Positions 37,201-48,814 of a stretch of DNA of 64,000 nucleotides are shown here, piece after piece. This DNA comes from Campylorhamphus procurvoides (lineage: Eukaryota > Chordata > Aves > Passeriformes > Dendrocolaptidae). The translations under genes were made by a program, and so were the position numbers. The notes below the pieces were generated by a model. It saw only the letters and a program-made list of their open reading frames with translations. It was not told the DNA's origin and searched no databases. The stretch spans positions 111,548 to 175,547 of the forward strand of contig WBMV01001092.1 of assembly GCA_013396655.1 (NCBI GenBank). Direction: 5' to 3'. Position 1 is the first letter of the stretch, and each line of letters starts with the position of its first letter.

Positions 37201-40200
37201 GAATGATAAATTTCCACATCATTTCTTCTCAGGCATTCTAAAATCCTTATTTGATGGAAAGGCAACTTTCCCTGCTGTTTTAAAGGGGTTGCTATGTAAG
37301 CTTTTCTGCAGTTGAAAGAAAGGGTTGTTTTTATTACACTCGGCTATGTTGAATTATTATTCAATTTTTAAGTACTTGCCATGGAAGTGAAATTTAGCAA
37401 TAACAGCAGGTTAAGAAGCAAAGGTAAATATGCCCTGTGCAAACATACATGTAATACATGTGCAGACAGATATTTGCCACTCAGGAAAAAGACCAGTTCA
37501 AAGAGAGACTTGTAATTTCTGCAAAGCCAACTCAGTTTTGGATTATAAGTAATTGATAGCCAGTCCTTGTCTCTTAGAAGGCAAAGAAAAGGATGTTTGC
37601 ATCTTGAATCATTCAGGCGTTGTGTTTTTGGTTTTTTTTAACAGGGAGAACTGTTTTTAGCCGCTTTATTGTGACTTTTGGAACTAGAGAGACATTGACT
37701 GTCTATACTAATACACAACTAGCCAAGGAACCTTTCCTTTCAAAACATTTTCTGTAATGCTTAACTGACATATTTTAACCAAAGAAGATACGTGCCAGTA
37801 TTGAATTATCTTACCTATTGCAGAGCTGGTGACCTTAGCTCTGAATTCCTTCACAGTGGGCTAAATCCAAAATGGTTTATAATTTTAAAGTTTTACGTTC
37901 TCCAGTTAATTTTTTTGGGATGACACTCTTTTCGATACTGAGGCAAGACTTAGCCTAAGATTTTGAAGCTAATGATATGGTTCTGAGAATGATGGTTCTG
38001 ATTCATCTCTTTCCACACTCTTTCTGACAGTGGGTTTGTTATTAGCTTTGAATTAACACAGAAGCAAAGGTGGGTCCCAGGCACTTGAACAATGAGGTAC
38101 TGCAGGGGAATTGAAGCAGGAAGATGAAGTATTTGGGACATGAAACACGTCATGTTAATTGGATGTCTCTGCTGAACTTAATTGTAGAAACTCACCTGCC
38201 CAGGCGAAGCTGTTTGTATTGTAAGAGTTGAGAAAACTATCAAGAGCAGTCATTTAAAGAAAAAATAAAAATACCAAACTGACACTGTTGAAAGTTCTTA
38301 CTGACTTTCATGGGAAACATCTGGAAAATAATTCACAGAGGGAAAACTAAACTACACAAGGACCATGGTGCTTTAGTTTGAGGTGGTGTTAGATCTTCAT
38401 TTGAAGTAAACAGCAAGTCTTACTTCACTTGGCAGAAAACTATGTCAAAAGCTTTGTAACAAAAACTTCTTTATGTGTAATGGAGTGAGTTGATGGACTT
38501 AGGATATTGATATTAGAAAATTGTTTTTTTGCTTTCCTCAGTTATGTATTTTATTTTAATGGAGGTGGTAGTTATGTAAAATTTTGTGAGGGCCTTTGCT
38601 TGTCTTCATCATTACTGCAGGGCATATGTAATAGGGACTTGAATAGGGCTCAGAAGAATAAGAAACAGAAACTGAAATCAAGATGAATTTAATCTAAGCC
38701 CAAATATTTATTAGAATTTATGCCACTTTGAGCTTCCAGACCTGCTATTTTAATATGTTGTTGTAGTTTGTGCAGCAACAGAACCCTACATCAGTGAAAG
38801 AGATGAGAGCTGTTAAACATTGGGTCCTAAGTAAAATGTGGGAAACTGTTCCTTTTTCGTAACGTGCCATATGAATCAACTAAAATGAAAATGATGTGCT
38901 CAATGTTTTATGCTAAGCATTAATAATTCCAACAGGTGTTGGTGATGAGGTGAAATATTATAATTAAACGGCTTGCTGATATCAAAGAATATTGTCTTTC
39001 ATACCAACAGACAAGAGTGGCATTTTCTTAATTTGGAAATAGCATTTCAGATGTGATTTTCAGGCAAAATATTATGCAGTAGATATAAAAAAACTTGGGC
39101 ATTCCTGATCTTAATGTTGTTCTCTATTTGGGAAACTTGGTTGGTACAGGAAGATAAAAAAAAAAAGTGGTTTTGTGTTTAAAAAGCTCTGGGTGACATC
39201 AGAAGTGAGCTTCATATGTTCTTAGTTGTAATTTGCCTTATAAACAAGAAGGAGTAATTTTAGTTTTGTGAATCTTCAACAGTAAGAAGGATGGACACAG
39301 ACAATACGGGTATCGTGTTTATATGTTCTAGGAATACATAAAATGAATACTTAATTGATCCTGCATTTGCAATTAATTTAAAATTAATGTGCTAGTTAGT
39401 TCTTGTAGATAATGCAGCTGAACAACCTGACAACTGGTGGGTGAATCAGAAGTTAAGGAAAAGCTTTTGTAAAACACTGGTTTTCGAATATATTGAGTGT
39501 AATTGCCCTTGCGTTTATTTCACCTATGTGATGATTAAATTTTCCAGGATGGAAATACTAAATACTTGTGGATGTGGAGGATGAGACTTGAGACCTCAGT
39601 ATCAGAGGGAAATCAAAAAGTAATTACAAAGGCAGTTAAAAAAAAGAAAAAAAACACAAGGATATATAGAGCTAAAAAATCTTTTGCCTAAAGCAAATAC
39701 CTTTTCAAGGAAGTGGGGTTTGAGTTTATCTTCTTGACTTGTGGATGTGTAGGACATGGAACCCTGGTAAACTTGGATTCCTTAATCTCTACTTCTTTGT
39801 TAAATTACCAAACTTACTTTAAGTCATTTTTTACTAAAATCATAATCTGAATGCCTCTTGTTCATTTTGGTAGTGCATCTTTCTTATTCAGTTTTCTGTT
39901 TTCTGTCAAATTAATTTCATTTATGTATAGCTCCCTAACAAATCATCACTTTCACATAGTCAAGTAATATTATTATGTGCTTTGAAAATCTGTGTAAAAC
40001 TTTATTATGTCAGGCTTAAAATACTGTGTTCAGTAGTGAGATATAGTCTGAAGATGTGTAGTGATCATGACAAATGTGACAATTCTGTCTGCTATGGAAG
40101 AATTGTATGTCTGTCTCTGAGTAGTAAGACAAAAAATCATATTTATGGCTCTTCAATTGTGATTTGCCAAGTAACTGGAAGCCTGACAGATCTCTAGTTC

Positions 40201-40773
40201 TATCTGGTTTGCTTTCTGTGGTATTAAATTTAGGGTTCCACTGTAAAATGGTGGTATTAGTAGTTTCATGAATCTTGCTTCTGGGCATTTAGCTAAATAA
40301 CATCGTATAATGAGCTACTTGGCTGTTCATGTAGTATTTTCTCTAAAAGGTTCAAGCTATAATAACATGTTTAGTGTTGCTTTTATTGATTTTAAAATAA
40401 TTAGCTTGCATTGGGCAAGGCAAAAAGTTGGGGTTTTTTCAGTGTGGCACAGAAATAAGAACTGGAGTTGCATAAAACATTGTGATTGACTGGTATAATC
40501 TCACAAGGGTTTCTCAGTGTCATCAGCCCATCACTTGGAACCTTGTCAGGAATACAAATGCATACATCTCCAGTAGACCTAAAGAATGAGGGAAAAATCT
40601 GTGTGCTGGAGAACCGTGGCATCAGGCAGTCTCTTGTTTACATGCATAACCTGACATGAAATCAATTGATGTTTTATATGGAGGAATGAATATGGAAATT
40701 TCTTTGTGCATGAGGGATCAAATTGCTTTTAGGAGGAATGCATAGAAACAATTTTTACTTCAGATGTTCCTTT

Positions 40774-40791
40774 TTATTATTATTATTATTT
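40774..40791. repeat. ATT triplet microsatellite
   Basis: About six TTA/ATT units in intron 5. Confidence 0.85.
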
Positions 40792-41463
40792 TAAAAACCT
40801 GAAGGCTCCTTGCTCAACATAAGTGTTATTTTGAGATTAATACATGCTCCTTTCACTAATCCCAAGGTGTGGCTGAGTAAGTTGTATTAATGAAACAAAT
40901 GGGTTTGGAGAGAATAGCTTGAAAATCAGTAGTTCATGTACTGCTGACTGAGCACACAACTAATAGTTTTTCATTCTTATACTTAATGCCCTGAACAATT
41001 TCTGAAGTGGGAATTTAGCATGGAATAATTGATTCTGTGGCATAATCAGTTAGTTTGATCCAGTGTTCCTAACTGCTGGATGGAAAATTAGAGGACTGCT
41101 TGGATTTTTCCTCCATGGAGCAGGTAAATAATGAATGATGAGCAGTCAAAATCTGAACAGAAAAACTGCATCTCCTTACTTTGAGGAGGGCAAAGTGTCT
41201 ACTTGAAGATGATTTTTATTTTGTTTACTCCCCATACTTCCTATTCTTCTGCAACAGAGCTCAAAACCACGTTTAACGAAGCTAGTTCAAAGCTTGTGGA
41301 AATTGTAAGACTTTTTGTAGTTCCATGAACTTGAGAATGAAAAACTATTCTTGTAGAACATACCCATCAACTTTGCTTTCTTATAAACCCTTAACTGATT
41401 TAGCTTGCATTGACATTCTGTGCCTTTTCTGTGTCTTGTCTACTTCTTTGCTCTTTCCATTAG

Positions 41464-42047
41464 ATCCTCCTACTACTACCACTCGACTGCCCACGGTTCC
41501 CTGGCATCCTTCGACTGATGGCATCACAGGTTTAGCAACACAGCCTAGAGTAATAAATTACCCAACATCAACCTTGCCAACAATGCAGGACGACTCTTGG
41601 GGTACCATCATCGGTTCTGTGGTGGGTGGGCTTCTTTTACTCGCACTTCTCTGTATTCTGGCTGCAGTTCTCTGCTATAGGAGAAGAAAGACGTTCCGTG
41701 GTGACTACTTTGCTAAGAACTACATTCCACCATCAGATATGCAGAAAGAGTCTCAAATAGATGTTCTTCAGTCAGATGATGTGGATACTTACCCTGACAG
41801 TATAAAAAAAGAAGTAAAGCATCCAATGAACGTAATATCTAAAGATTATTTAGAAGACCCTGAAAAACCTGAGTTGAACAATGTAGACAATACTAACAGG
41901 TACCAGGAACGTTACGAAAGACGAATGGATTACTATGAAAGTGGAACATATGGATTGCATTTTATGGGTGGTGAATTATACGATGATGAGGACTTTGTTT
42001 CTCACTTAGATGGCGCGGTAATATCTCGGAGGGAGTGGTATGTGTAG
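41464..42047 (+). CDS. NECTIN3: NECTIN3 exon 6: stalk, transmembrane helix and long cytoplasmic tail (alpha-type C-terminus)
   Basis: This terminal coding exon starts after TTCCATTAG with DPPTTTT, matching mammalian nectin-3. In order it encodes a Thr/Pro-rich stalk, a transmembrane helix around TIIGSVVGGLLLLALLCILA, a basic stop-transfer RRRK, and a cytoplasmic tail with TFRGDYFAKNYIPPSDMQKE and ESQIDVL, highly conserved in nectin-3. It ends in ISRREWYV and stop TAG at 42045-42047. The last four residues EWYV fit the E/A-X-Y-V ligand for the afadin PDZ domain. The ATG at 41325 is in the intron and is not a start. The codon shared with exon 5 is Asp. Confidence 0.97.
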
Positions 42048-42348
42048 TAACCACTGAAAACTAAACCTGTATCTACAGTTCATTTCCTTGGCTGGTCACT
42101 TTCAGATTGTTTATACTTACATGAAGAGGAATAAACTTTTTGAAACTGATTTTTTTTTTTGAAGGTTTTTATATTGTAACTTGACACAATGGAAATACTG
42201 AATTTGGGGAACATGTATTTGAGCTGCTTCTTTTCCCAATGCTGTACTACTGTTAAGATTTGAGTTTTAACACAGAGTGCTTATATTGGTCTATGTCAGA
42301 GGTAAAAAAAAAAGGCTGAATTAAAGTTCCCATTCAATATTGTTTAAG

Positions 42349-42354
42349 AATAAA
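42349..42354 (+). terminator. Candidate proximal poly(A) signal of the exon-6 transcript
   Basis: AATAAA followed within 30 bases by a GT/T-rich stretch (GTGGCTGTCTTGG). It would give a 3'UTR of about 330 bases. A second AATAAA at 42130 is even closer to the stop codon. Confidence 0.45.
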
Positions 42355-44044
42355 AAGTGGCTGTCTTGGTTCTCTGATTTAAAAATAAGTTTACCTAAGG
42401 CCATGATCAAATATAATTTTTTAGGGCTTTGAATTACTCCAGTGTAGGTACAATCCACGGTAAACTTAATGCTTCTGTATAGCAAATACTTTACCAATTA
42501 AAATGAGTTACAGCAGAATTAAAGCTTTATTTTTTAGGGTTTTTTCTGCATAAAAACGAATACCTCTTAGCAATTTAATGAGCCTTCTTGTAACTATATA
42601 CTTAAAAGTTAAGTCATTGCACTGAAACTAACTTATGAACAAAATTTTGAGGAGTAACTGTAAACAGGTCAAAGGCTTGTATTTGAATAAGATGAAAAGT
42701 TATTTTTTTATAGTCGTTGATTTCTAAAGCTTATTCTAGTGTGTATATACATATAGTAAGGTATTTTGTTAGGCCTGTAATTGGCAGGATGTCAAAACTC
42801 ATTAACGCATTCAAGATGCTCTTTGCAAGTACACAGGGTGCAATTTTTGAGACCTGTTTCGGAGGCGTTGTGGGAATCTTACTATTGAATTTGAAAGCTG
42901 GAGAATTGGACACAACTAAGGAGAATAATACAGATTCCAAAGCTGGAGGCTAGTGTGAATTTGCTTGTTTTCCCAGGTGCCAAAAAACATTAGAGTTTTT
43001 ATGACTGGAAGTTAAAACAGCGGTTTTACGCTGCTTCCAAATAAGTTACATTGCTTGCTTTGAAGAGGGTAACTAGTTTCAGATTTTTAGTTGGGAAGTG
43101 GACACTTGCACTGCTACTTCATATATTGAAAACACACTCTCCAGTGATGCAACTACAGAAATGGGAATTCTGATGACTTGTGCAGTCTCTGTACCGCAGT
43201 GGATTTGTTTTCCCTGCAAGTAATCAATACTGATTTAACAACATGTTCTTGTTCTTTCAAATGACATTGTATCCATTAAATGTAGGACATCTTGTTTGAC
43301 ATCTGAAGTAGTTCTACTTTGTCTTGAGCAGATTCACCAGACTAAATCTGCTGATTATTTAGGGAGGAAGGAAATAACTTTAGAGGAATTACAGAACAAT
43401 GATAAATTCATACTTAGAACAGTAGATCTTTTGAAGTGTCATTTTTAAGTGTTTAGCTTGAGGAAATTGAAGCTGATAAGGCTATTAGTATTTGAAACCT
43501 GAAAAGGGAAAAGTCTCTACTACCTTTGACATGACATAGGCTGCGTAATTACAGCTGCTTCATGAGAATTCATTCTTTTCTATCCTCATGATGTTTGGTA
43601 GCTTTACAGCATTTAGAGCTTCATGGAAATATTGAGTATTGTAGACAATACACTGGGATTGCATATGACTGCATGTCTTCAAAAGAGATTAAGACAACAG
43701 CTTTATTTGAAATTTAAATGGAAAAGCATCCCTAAACAACTTAAGTTTGTGTTTGGATTAATGGAGTACTAATACACAAAATACACCAAAGTCTCAAGAA
43801 CAGTAGCAAGTGATATTGTGGTTATCTGTAGTTTGAACACAAGGAAAGAAGTTAAATTTCTAGCAGAAGGTTTTGATCCAAATTGTTTCTGGAATAAAGA
43901 GATTATACCTCTCTTCAAATAAAAATACTTGATATATCATCTTTAAAAGATGGTGTTACTTTGAAATAAACATAACCATAAACCAGTTTTCCACATGGGA
44001 TATCTTGCTTTTGTCTCTGTGGATTTTTTGCTTTGATTTTTAAA

Positions 44045-44064
44045 ATATATATATATATATATAT
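44045..44064. repeat. AT microsatellite in the 3'UTR
   Basis: Ten AT dinucleotides in a row within the presumed long 3'UTR of the exon-6 transcript. Confidence 0.9.
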
Positions 44065-44204
44065 TTAATTCCTGTGGGTTAAGAAGATGAAATGTTCTGG
44101 AATTGAAGTTGATAATAGGGATAGGGCTTATGCGTGTTGCAATGTTTTGTACATTATGTCTGCTGTAAAAAGAATTGATTGTAAGTACAAATGGCTGTTG
44201 TGTG

Positions 44205-44210
44205 AATAAA
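44205..44210 (+). terminator. Candidate distal poly(A) signal of the exon-6 transcript
   Basis: AATAAA with TTTTGTAC and TTGTAAG about 25-60 bases upstream (TGTA-type elements) and a T/GT-rich stretch downstream. It gives a 3'UTR of about 2.2 kb. Confidence 0.55.
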
Positions 44211-44230
44211 CTTTTTGTTACATTCTGGAA

Positions 44231-47200
44231 CATAGGTAGTCTTCAAAAATGTTTCGAAGGTATGTTCTTTAAAATTGAAGATGGAAAAGCACAATAAACC
44301 CAGAGGTGGGGTAGAGTGAACTGTAGTGTTTAAGCTGTTTAAGATGGGCTTTTTAGCATTTCCCCCTGTAGACCCTAAGCATATAAAAAAAGTGTCTTCA
44401 GGAACTATTTTGAGAACATAAGAGAATGATAAAAGGGGATAGTTGCTGCACAAACAATTTCACTTAAAGCACAGCTGATCTACTATCTAGGAATTGCATG
44501 CTTTAAAAAAGACAAGTCTCATTTTCATTTTTTATTATTTTTTTTGTCTTTGGTTGCTGTAGCTCTTCCTTAACTGAATTTCTTCAAGTGAATTAATTCC
44601 CATCTATTTCTGACCAACTGGTGGTTAAAATGCTGTATAGTTGGCACCGTGCATCATAAGTGCTCTCTGGCTTCTTAACCTTGGCGTGGTGGTCTGTGCT
44701 TCTGATCACTTTCCTAGTGGGGCTGATAAAATTTTTGTGTCTCCATTTTTGCCAAAGCAATTCAAGAAAGTAAATTCCATGTGCTTTGTGGTAATTGTAC
44801 TTCAGTTCCTGTATGTTGCTGCTCTTGCTGTGGGATATCACTGTTTTTCCTGGTGTTCAAAAGCAAATAGTTGTTTATTACCATCTCACTCAAAATGGGT
44901 TTCAAATAGCTGGAAGAATAATACTTCATTATGTTTCAACATTGTAACTGAATTTACCAGAAAAAAAAAAGGCACTGTGAAATAAGTATGAAACAGTCAA
45001 AAAACTCTTCTGGTGTAATCACAAGACCAAAGCCTCTTCATCAATTCTGGACCTACCACTGTGTATTAGTTACTTGTGACTTTCTCACGTAAAGAGGGTA
45101 CCTAGTATAAACTAAACCTAAGCCAATTGAAATGCAGTGATTAGGTGGACCTTCCACTGATTCATGTGCCCATTCTTCAGAAGAAACTAAGAATTATGTT
45201 TCTGCTGTTGTTTAAACCCAGCTGCCATCTTAAGCACCGCATTCATCTTCCCTCCCCTCTCTCCCTACCACCCTGGTGGAAGGGGGAGAAGAACCAAAAG
45301 CAAAACTTGTACGTTGAGATAAGAACACTTTATTATTTGAAAACAAAGTAAAATATAGTAGTAAATAATAATGATAATGAGTAGGAGTACAGAAACCTAA
45401 ACAAACAAGTGCTGCACGTTGCAATTTCTCACCATGTGCTGACCAAAGCCAGACTCCTTCTCTGAACCCAGAGTGGTCCCCCTTCTGGGTGTTTACATAC
45501 TGGGCATGATATTTTATGTTTTGGAATGTGCCTTTGGCCAGTTTGGGGCACCTGTCCTAGCTATGCTCCCTCCCAGTTTTCTTTTGTGTACCTCCTCACT
45601 GGCAGACCAGAAAAAAAAGAAAAAGGAATTAAAAAGAAAAAGGTCTTAGGATAAGCATGACTCCACAAAAACCAAAACATCAGTGTGTTATCAATGTTAT
45701 TCTCACAATAAATCCAAATGCAGCACTGTACCAGCTACTGGGAAGAAACTGACTCTATCCCAGCCAAAACCAGGGCAGTTTCCCAGTGTATGGGCTGGTA
45801 TCTGACACAAGTGGAGCTTATGCCAAGAAAGCTGTTATGTAAACTAGAATAATGATCACTGAAGGTTTATGTTACATTAATCTTGTGGGGTGAATTAGCT
45901 TCTGCAAGTTGTGAACTTTAAGGAAGTCATAAAAAGAGCAGCTTATTTCAGTTTTATTTCAGCTTAATAAATACTTAAGCATGCCTTTGTGAATGTGATC
46001 TCGGGGTAATATTCCTGTCATGTCTTTCATATGCAGTGAGAGGACAGGAATCTCTTTGTTAGTTTCCAAGTGCTTTTGTTTTTTAATGAAAGATTTTGTG
46101 CAGTTTTCCAGCATACAGGCAGAACAACATTAGAATTCTGAGTCATTGATAAAACATTGAGTAGTTTCAGGTTTTTTACCTATGAATAGGACATATAACT
46201 GAAGGGGCTCTCAAAATTTCCTCTGGTAAGAGATTAAATAGAGGATGGTCATGTCTTGTTTGGAAAATAGCTGAACTAGACTGCTTTAGAAATATGTCGC
46301 AAGTATAGAACTGTCTTAATTTTCAAATTCTTTGCTGTTAACCTTTCTGGTTCAGTAATCAATGTAGATCAGAGTATTATTTAATGTATGCTGCTTATAT
46401 TTTACAGGTAAGAGTTTTAGTGCAGCTAATGCAAACTATTCCAACTGTGCAACTTTTCGATGAGCCTGTTGGTACAAGTTTGAAGCACTGAGACTGGTGA
46501 TTTTAATTTAAAGTATGCTAGCAGGTTTTTCAGTTTTGAGACTTAAAACACTGAATTCCAAGCACAGTGAAAGGAATGACCTTTAAAGACTGACAAGTGT
46601 CTTAATTCAGTATGAGAGTTGTTAAACATCAAATTTGACAATGCTAAGGTCAAAGGAAAAATGCTTTAGAAGGAAAAAGACATTTTTTCTGTCTCCCTTA
46701 TTAAAATTTATGAAAATTACTTTCATGTAGCTTGAAGTGTGAAGGCCTAGAGATGATAGGTGGTCTTAGGAGTTGGCTTAATAAGTGTAAGCAAAGTCTT
46801 TAGTGAGTTTGCATGTTCGTTGCTCCTAGTAATAGATCTTTTTCTTTTTTTTCCCCAATTTTAAGTTTTCCTTTTTGGTTTCTGCAGACTTCGGTGTTTT
46901 TAAATTAAGATTGCCAATAAAGCCAGGGTTGTCTAGCTTTTTGAATTAGTGCCTTGCTAGTTCATGCAAGTGTAAAGCATGTGTTCTGTAAGATCATCTT
47001 CCCTTGAAATAGAAAATAAAAGCATTTATTAAAAGCAGTCAGTGACTTTTGAAATCAAGTTATGATTTCATCAACTGTCTTAATTCAACTAGTTTTTAAT
47101 TGGGTGAGTGGAGCCAGAACTGCAAGAGTGCTAGTGCAGGACAAGGCTTTCTGTTTGGTGCTGAAAGGAAGGAGCATTTCTCAGAACAACGCTGAAGTAG

Positions 47201-47263
47201 CTTATCTGAGTCTTGAAAGTATGTGAACTTCTTAAAGGTGTAATCTATGCTATCACATTGCAG
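44231..47263 (+). other. Sequence between the exon-6 3'UTR and alternative exon 7
   Basis: In the alternative transcript this is intron. It contains the antisense LTR at about 45.2-45.8 kb. A 114-codon open frame at 44641-44985 has no recognisable domain and is not called. No other feature seen. Confidence 0.75.
45215..45780 (-). mobile_element. Endogenous retroviral LTR, minus orientation
   Basis: The stretch follows, in antisense, an LTR family I recognise from avian genomes: GAAGGGGGAGAAGAACC, GTTGAGATAAGAACAC, AATAATAATGATAATGA, GCTGCACGTTGCAATTTCTC, CCTTTGGCCAGTTTGGGGCA, CCTCCCAGTTTTC, AACATCAGTGTGTTATCAA, and ATCCCAGCCAAAACCAGGGC at the end. The minus orientation is set by a second copy at about 55.31 kb that matches its reverse complement, including an identical CAGTAGCTGGTA. 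No internal retroviral genes adjoin, so it looks like a solo LTR. Boundaries are approximate. The exact family name needs a repeat library. Confidence 0.78.
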
Positions 47264-47402
47264 ATGTGCCATTTAAGCAGACATCTTCTGTTGCTGTAGC
47301 AGGGGCTGTGATTGGAGCAGTCCTTGCTCTTTTTATCATTACCATCTTTGTGACAGTGCTGCTGACCCCAAGGAAAAAAAGGCCATCCTATCTTGACAAA
47401 GT
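47264..47402 (+). CDS. NECTIN3: NECTIN3 alternative exon 7: juxtamembrane segment and transmembrane helix
   Basis: Acceptor CACATTGCAG ends at 47263 and donor GTGAGT follows at 47403. Joined to exon 5 it reads DVPFKQTSSVAVAGAV, then a transmembrane helix (VIGAVLALFIITIFVTVLL), a basic stop-transfer TPRKKRP, and SYLDKV. I recognise this from memory as the second C-terminal form of mammalian nectin-3. The entry phase is identical to exon 6, so the two are interchangeable after exon 5. 139 bp, leaving in phase 2; the split Val codon is completed by exon 8. No frame damage is seen, which argues that it is functional. Confidence 0.9.
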
Positions 47403-48732
47403 GTGAGTATGTGTTGGACTATTTTTTTCCGTTCAGTTGAAAGCAATATATAGAAAGTATTTGTTCTATGCAGGAATGCAAATGTCTGAGTTTATTTAAT
47501 AGCTATTCAGCTGTCATAACTTCAGGGCTGTATTTTCAGAGTAGACAAATATAAAATCACTTGCATTTCTGTAAAAGAAGTAAGATGGTAAGAATTTCTT
47601 CAGAAGTAATATAATGCTTTATCTCTTCACAAGTTGGGGTTTTTTCAAGAAGACTTACAGGTTTAACTGGAGAGTAAGGGAAAGTTCCCTCTTTACTGAT
47701 GCCACGGACTACTAGTTTGTTATAACTGTGGGTCTGATTTGAAAGAAAATTAATTATGCTTTGCAGAAGTAAAGGCATGCTAAGATTTATTCTGATATAT
47801 GTGTAAAATTAAGCAAGCTCCCACAGATATGTACTTAGAAATTACTTGACATAATGTAGTTTCTGGAATGCTGTTTATTTCTTCAAGTCTGGTGCAGACA
47901 TGTGATTTACATTTTTAAGCATTCAAATGGTCAAACAAAAAAGAAGCAAACAAAAGAAACCTGGGAAGATTCTGTCAGTTACAGTGGGTGATGTAACCCT
48001 GTTTGTAACATGCATAAAAAGTGTCCATGGCTTTGAGTATCTCTAAATACAACTCTTTTTGCACATGCCTTTGCAGTTACCACTTAAATTGAATGAGAAC
48101 TGAAAATATATGTCATGTCTTTATATGTACTCAACGAGGACTAAAATAAAATAACTTAGATCCTTTAGCATAAAATAAGTTTCCTGATTTGCACTGAGCT
48201 AGCAAGATGAGTCAAGTGTTTACTTCAGAGTAATTTCTAACATGGTTAGAAATGCTGCTTTCTTGTTTGTTTGTCTTAAATTCTGAAGCTGAAGCATATG
48301 AACCATTTGCTTTCACTCAGAAGGTTACAGCAGAAAATCTCTTGCATGTAATAATTGATAGTAAGGCTTTCTCAAAGGCTTTTTAAGGAAAGGCTGTAGT
48401 TAAAAATATTGCTCATGCTGTATCTCATAACCTAGAAAGCATGATAGATAGCAGTCCCTAATCCTAATTACCTGAAGTGTAATGGGGGGAAGTTCAGTCT
48501 ACTTAACACCTTATAGGGTAAATAGCAAATTACAGTCAATGCTTTTCTGTAAAGTGTGGCTGAATTATTGCCAGTGGAAGTCATTACAATATTTCTTGTG
48601 CGTCCTTGCTGACTGAGAGGTGTGTGTCCCTGACTATTGAGTGTTGGGTGATTTGGCAGTTAAATAATATCTGACCATTCAACTGGACTTCACAAACATG
48701 ACATGTCATATTTGATTCTTTCTTTACTACAG
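47403..48732 (+). other. NECTIN3: NECTIN3 intron between exons 7 and 8
   Basis: 1.3 kb, GTGAGT donor and TTTACTACAG acceptor. AT-rich; nothing else recognised. Confidence 0.85.
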
Positions 48733-48814
48733 GATTGATCTTCCGCCCACTCACAAACCATCCTCATGTGAGGAGCAAACATTCTCAGTCCCACAGAAAG
48801 AAACTATGCTTCAG
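48733..48814 (+). CDS. NECTIN3: NECTIN3 alternative exon 8: cytoplasmic tail
   Basis: 82 bp; acceptor CTACAG ending at 48732, donor GTGAGT at 48815. It completes Val and reads IDLPPTHKPSSCEEQTF then SVPQKETMLQ, ending in phase 0. IDLPPTHKP is shared with the mammalian alternative tail as I recall it, while the following stretch is more divergent. A Pro-rich intracellular segment with no folded domain. Confidence 0.88.

Larger units (their letters stand above)
33945..41463 (+). other. NECTIN3: NECTIN3 intron 5, to exon 6 (7.5 kb)
   Basis: GTAAGT donor; the acceptor is a long pyrimidine tract ending CCATTAG at 41463. For the alternative form this intron extends to 47263 and removes exon 6. It contains a candidate intronic poly(A) signal at 34262, an ATT triplet repeat at 40774-40791 and otherwise unique-looking AT-rich DNA. 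Confidence 0.88.
42048..44230 (+). other. NECTIN3: 3'UTR of the exon-6 (alpha-type) transcript
   Basis: AU-rich non-coding sequence after the stop codon, with several AATAAA hexamers (42130, 42349, 43918, 44205), several ATTTA pentamers and an AT10 microsatellite at 44045-44064. The distal end is set at the 44205 signal, which has TGTA elements upstream and a TTTTTGTTACATTCTGG stretch downstream. The true end is an inference. Confidence 0.65.

Noticed and set aside
44641..44985. 114-codon open frame between the two 3' modules
   Set aside because: It starts outside any exon context, ends in an A-run and has no recognisable domain. A leader-like N-terminus alone is not enough.
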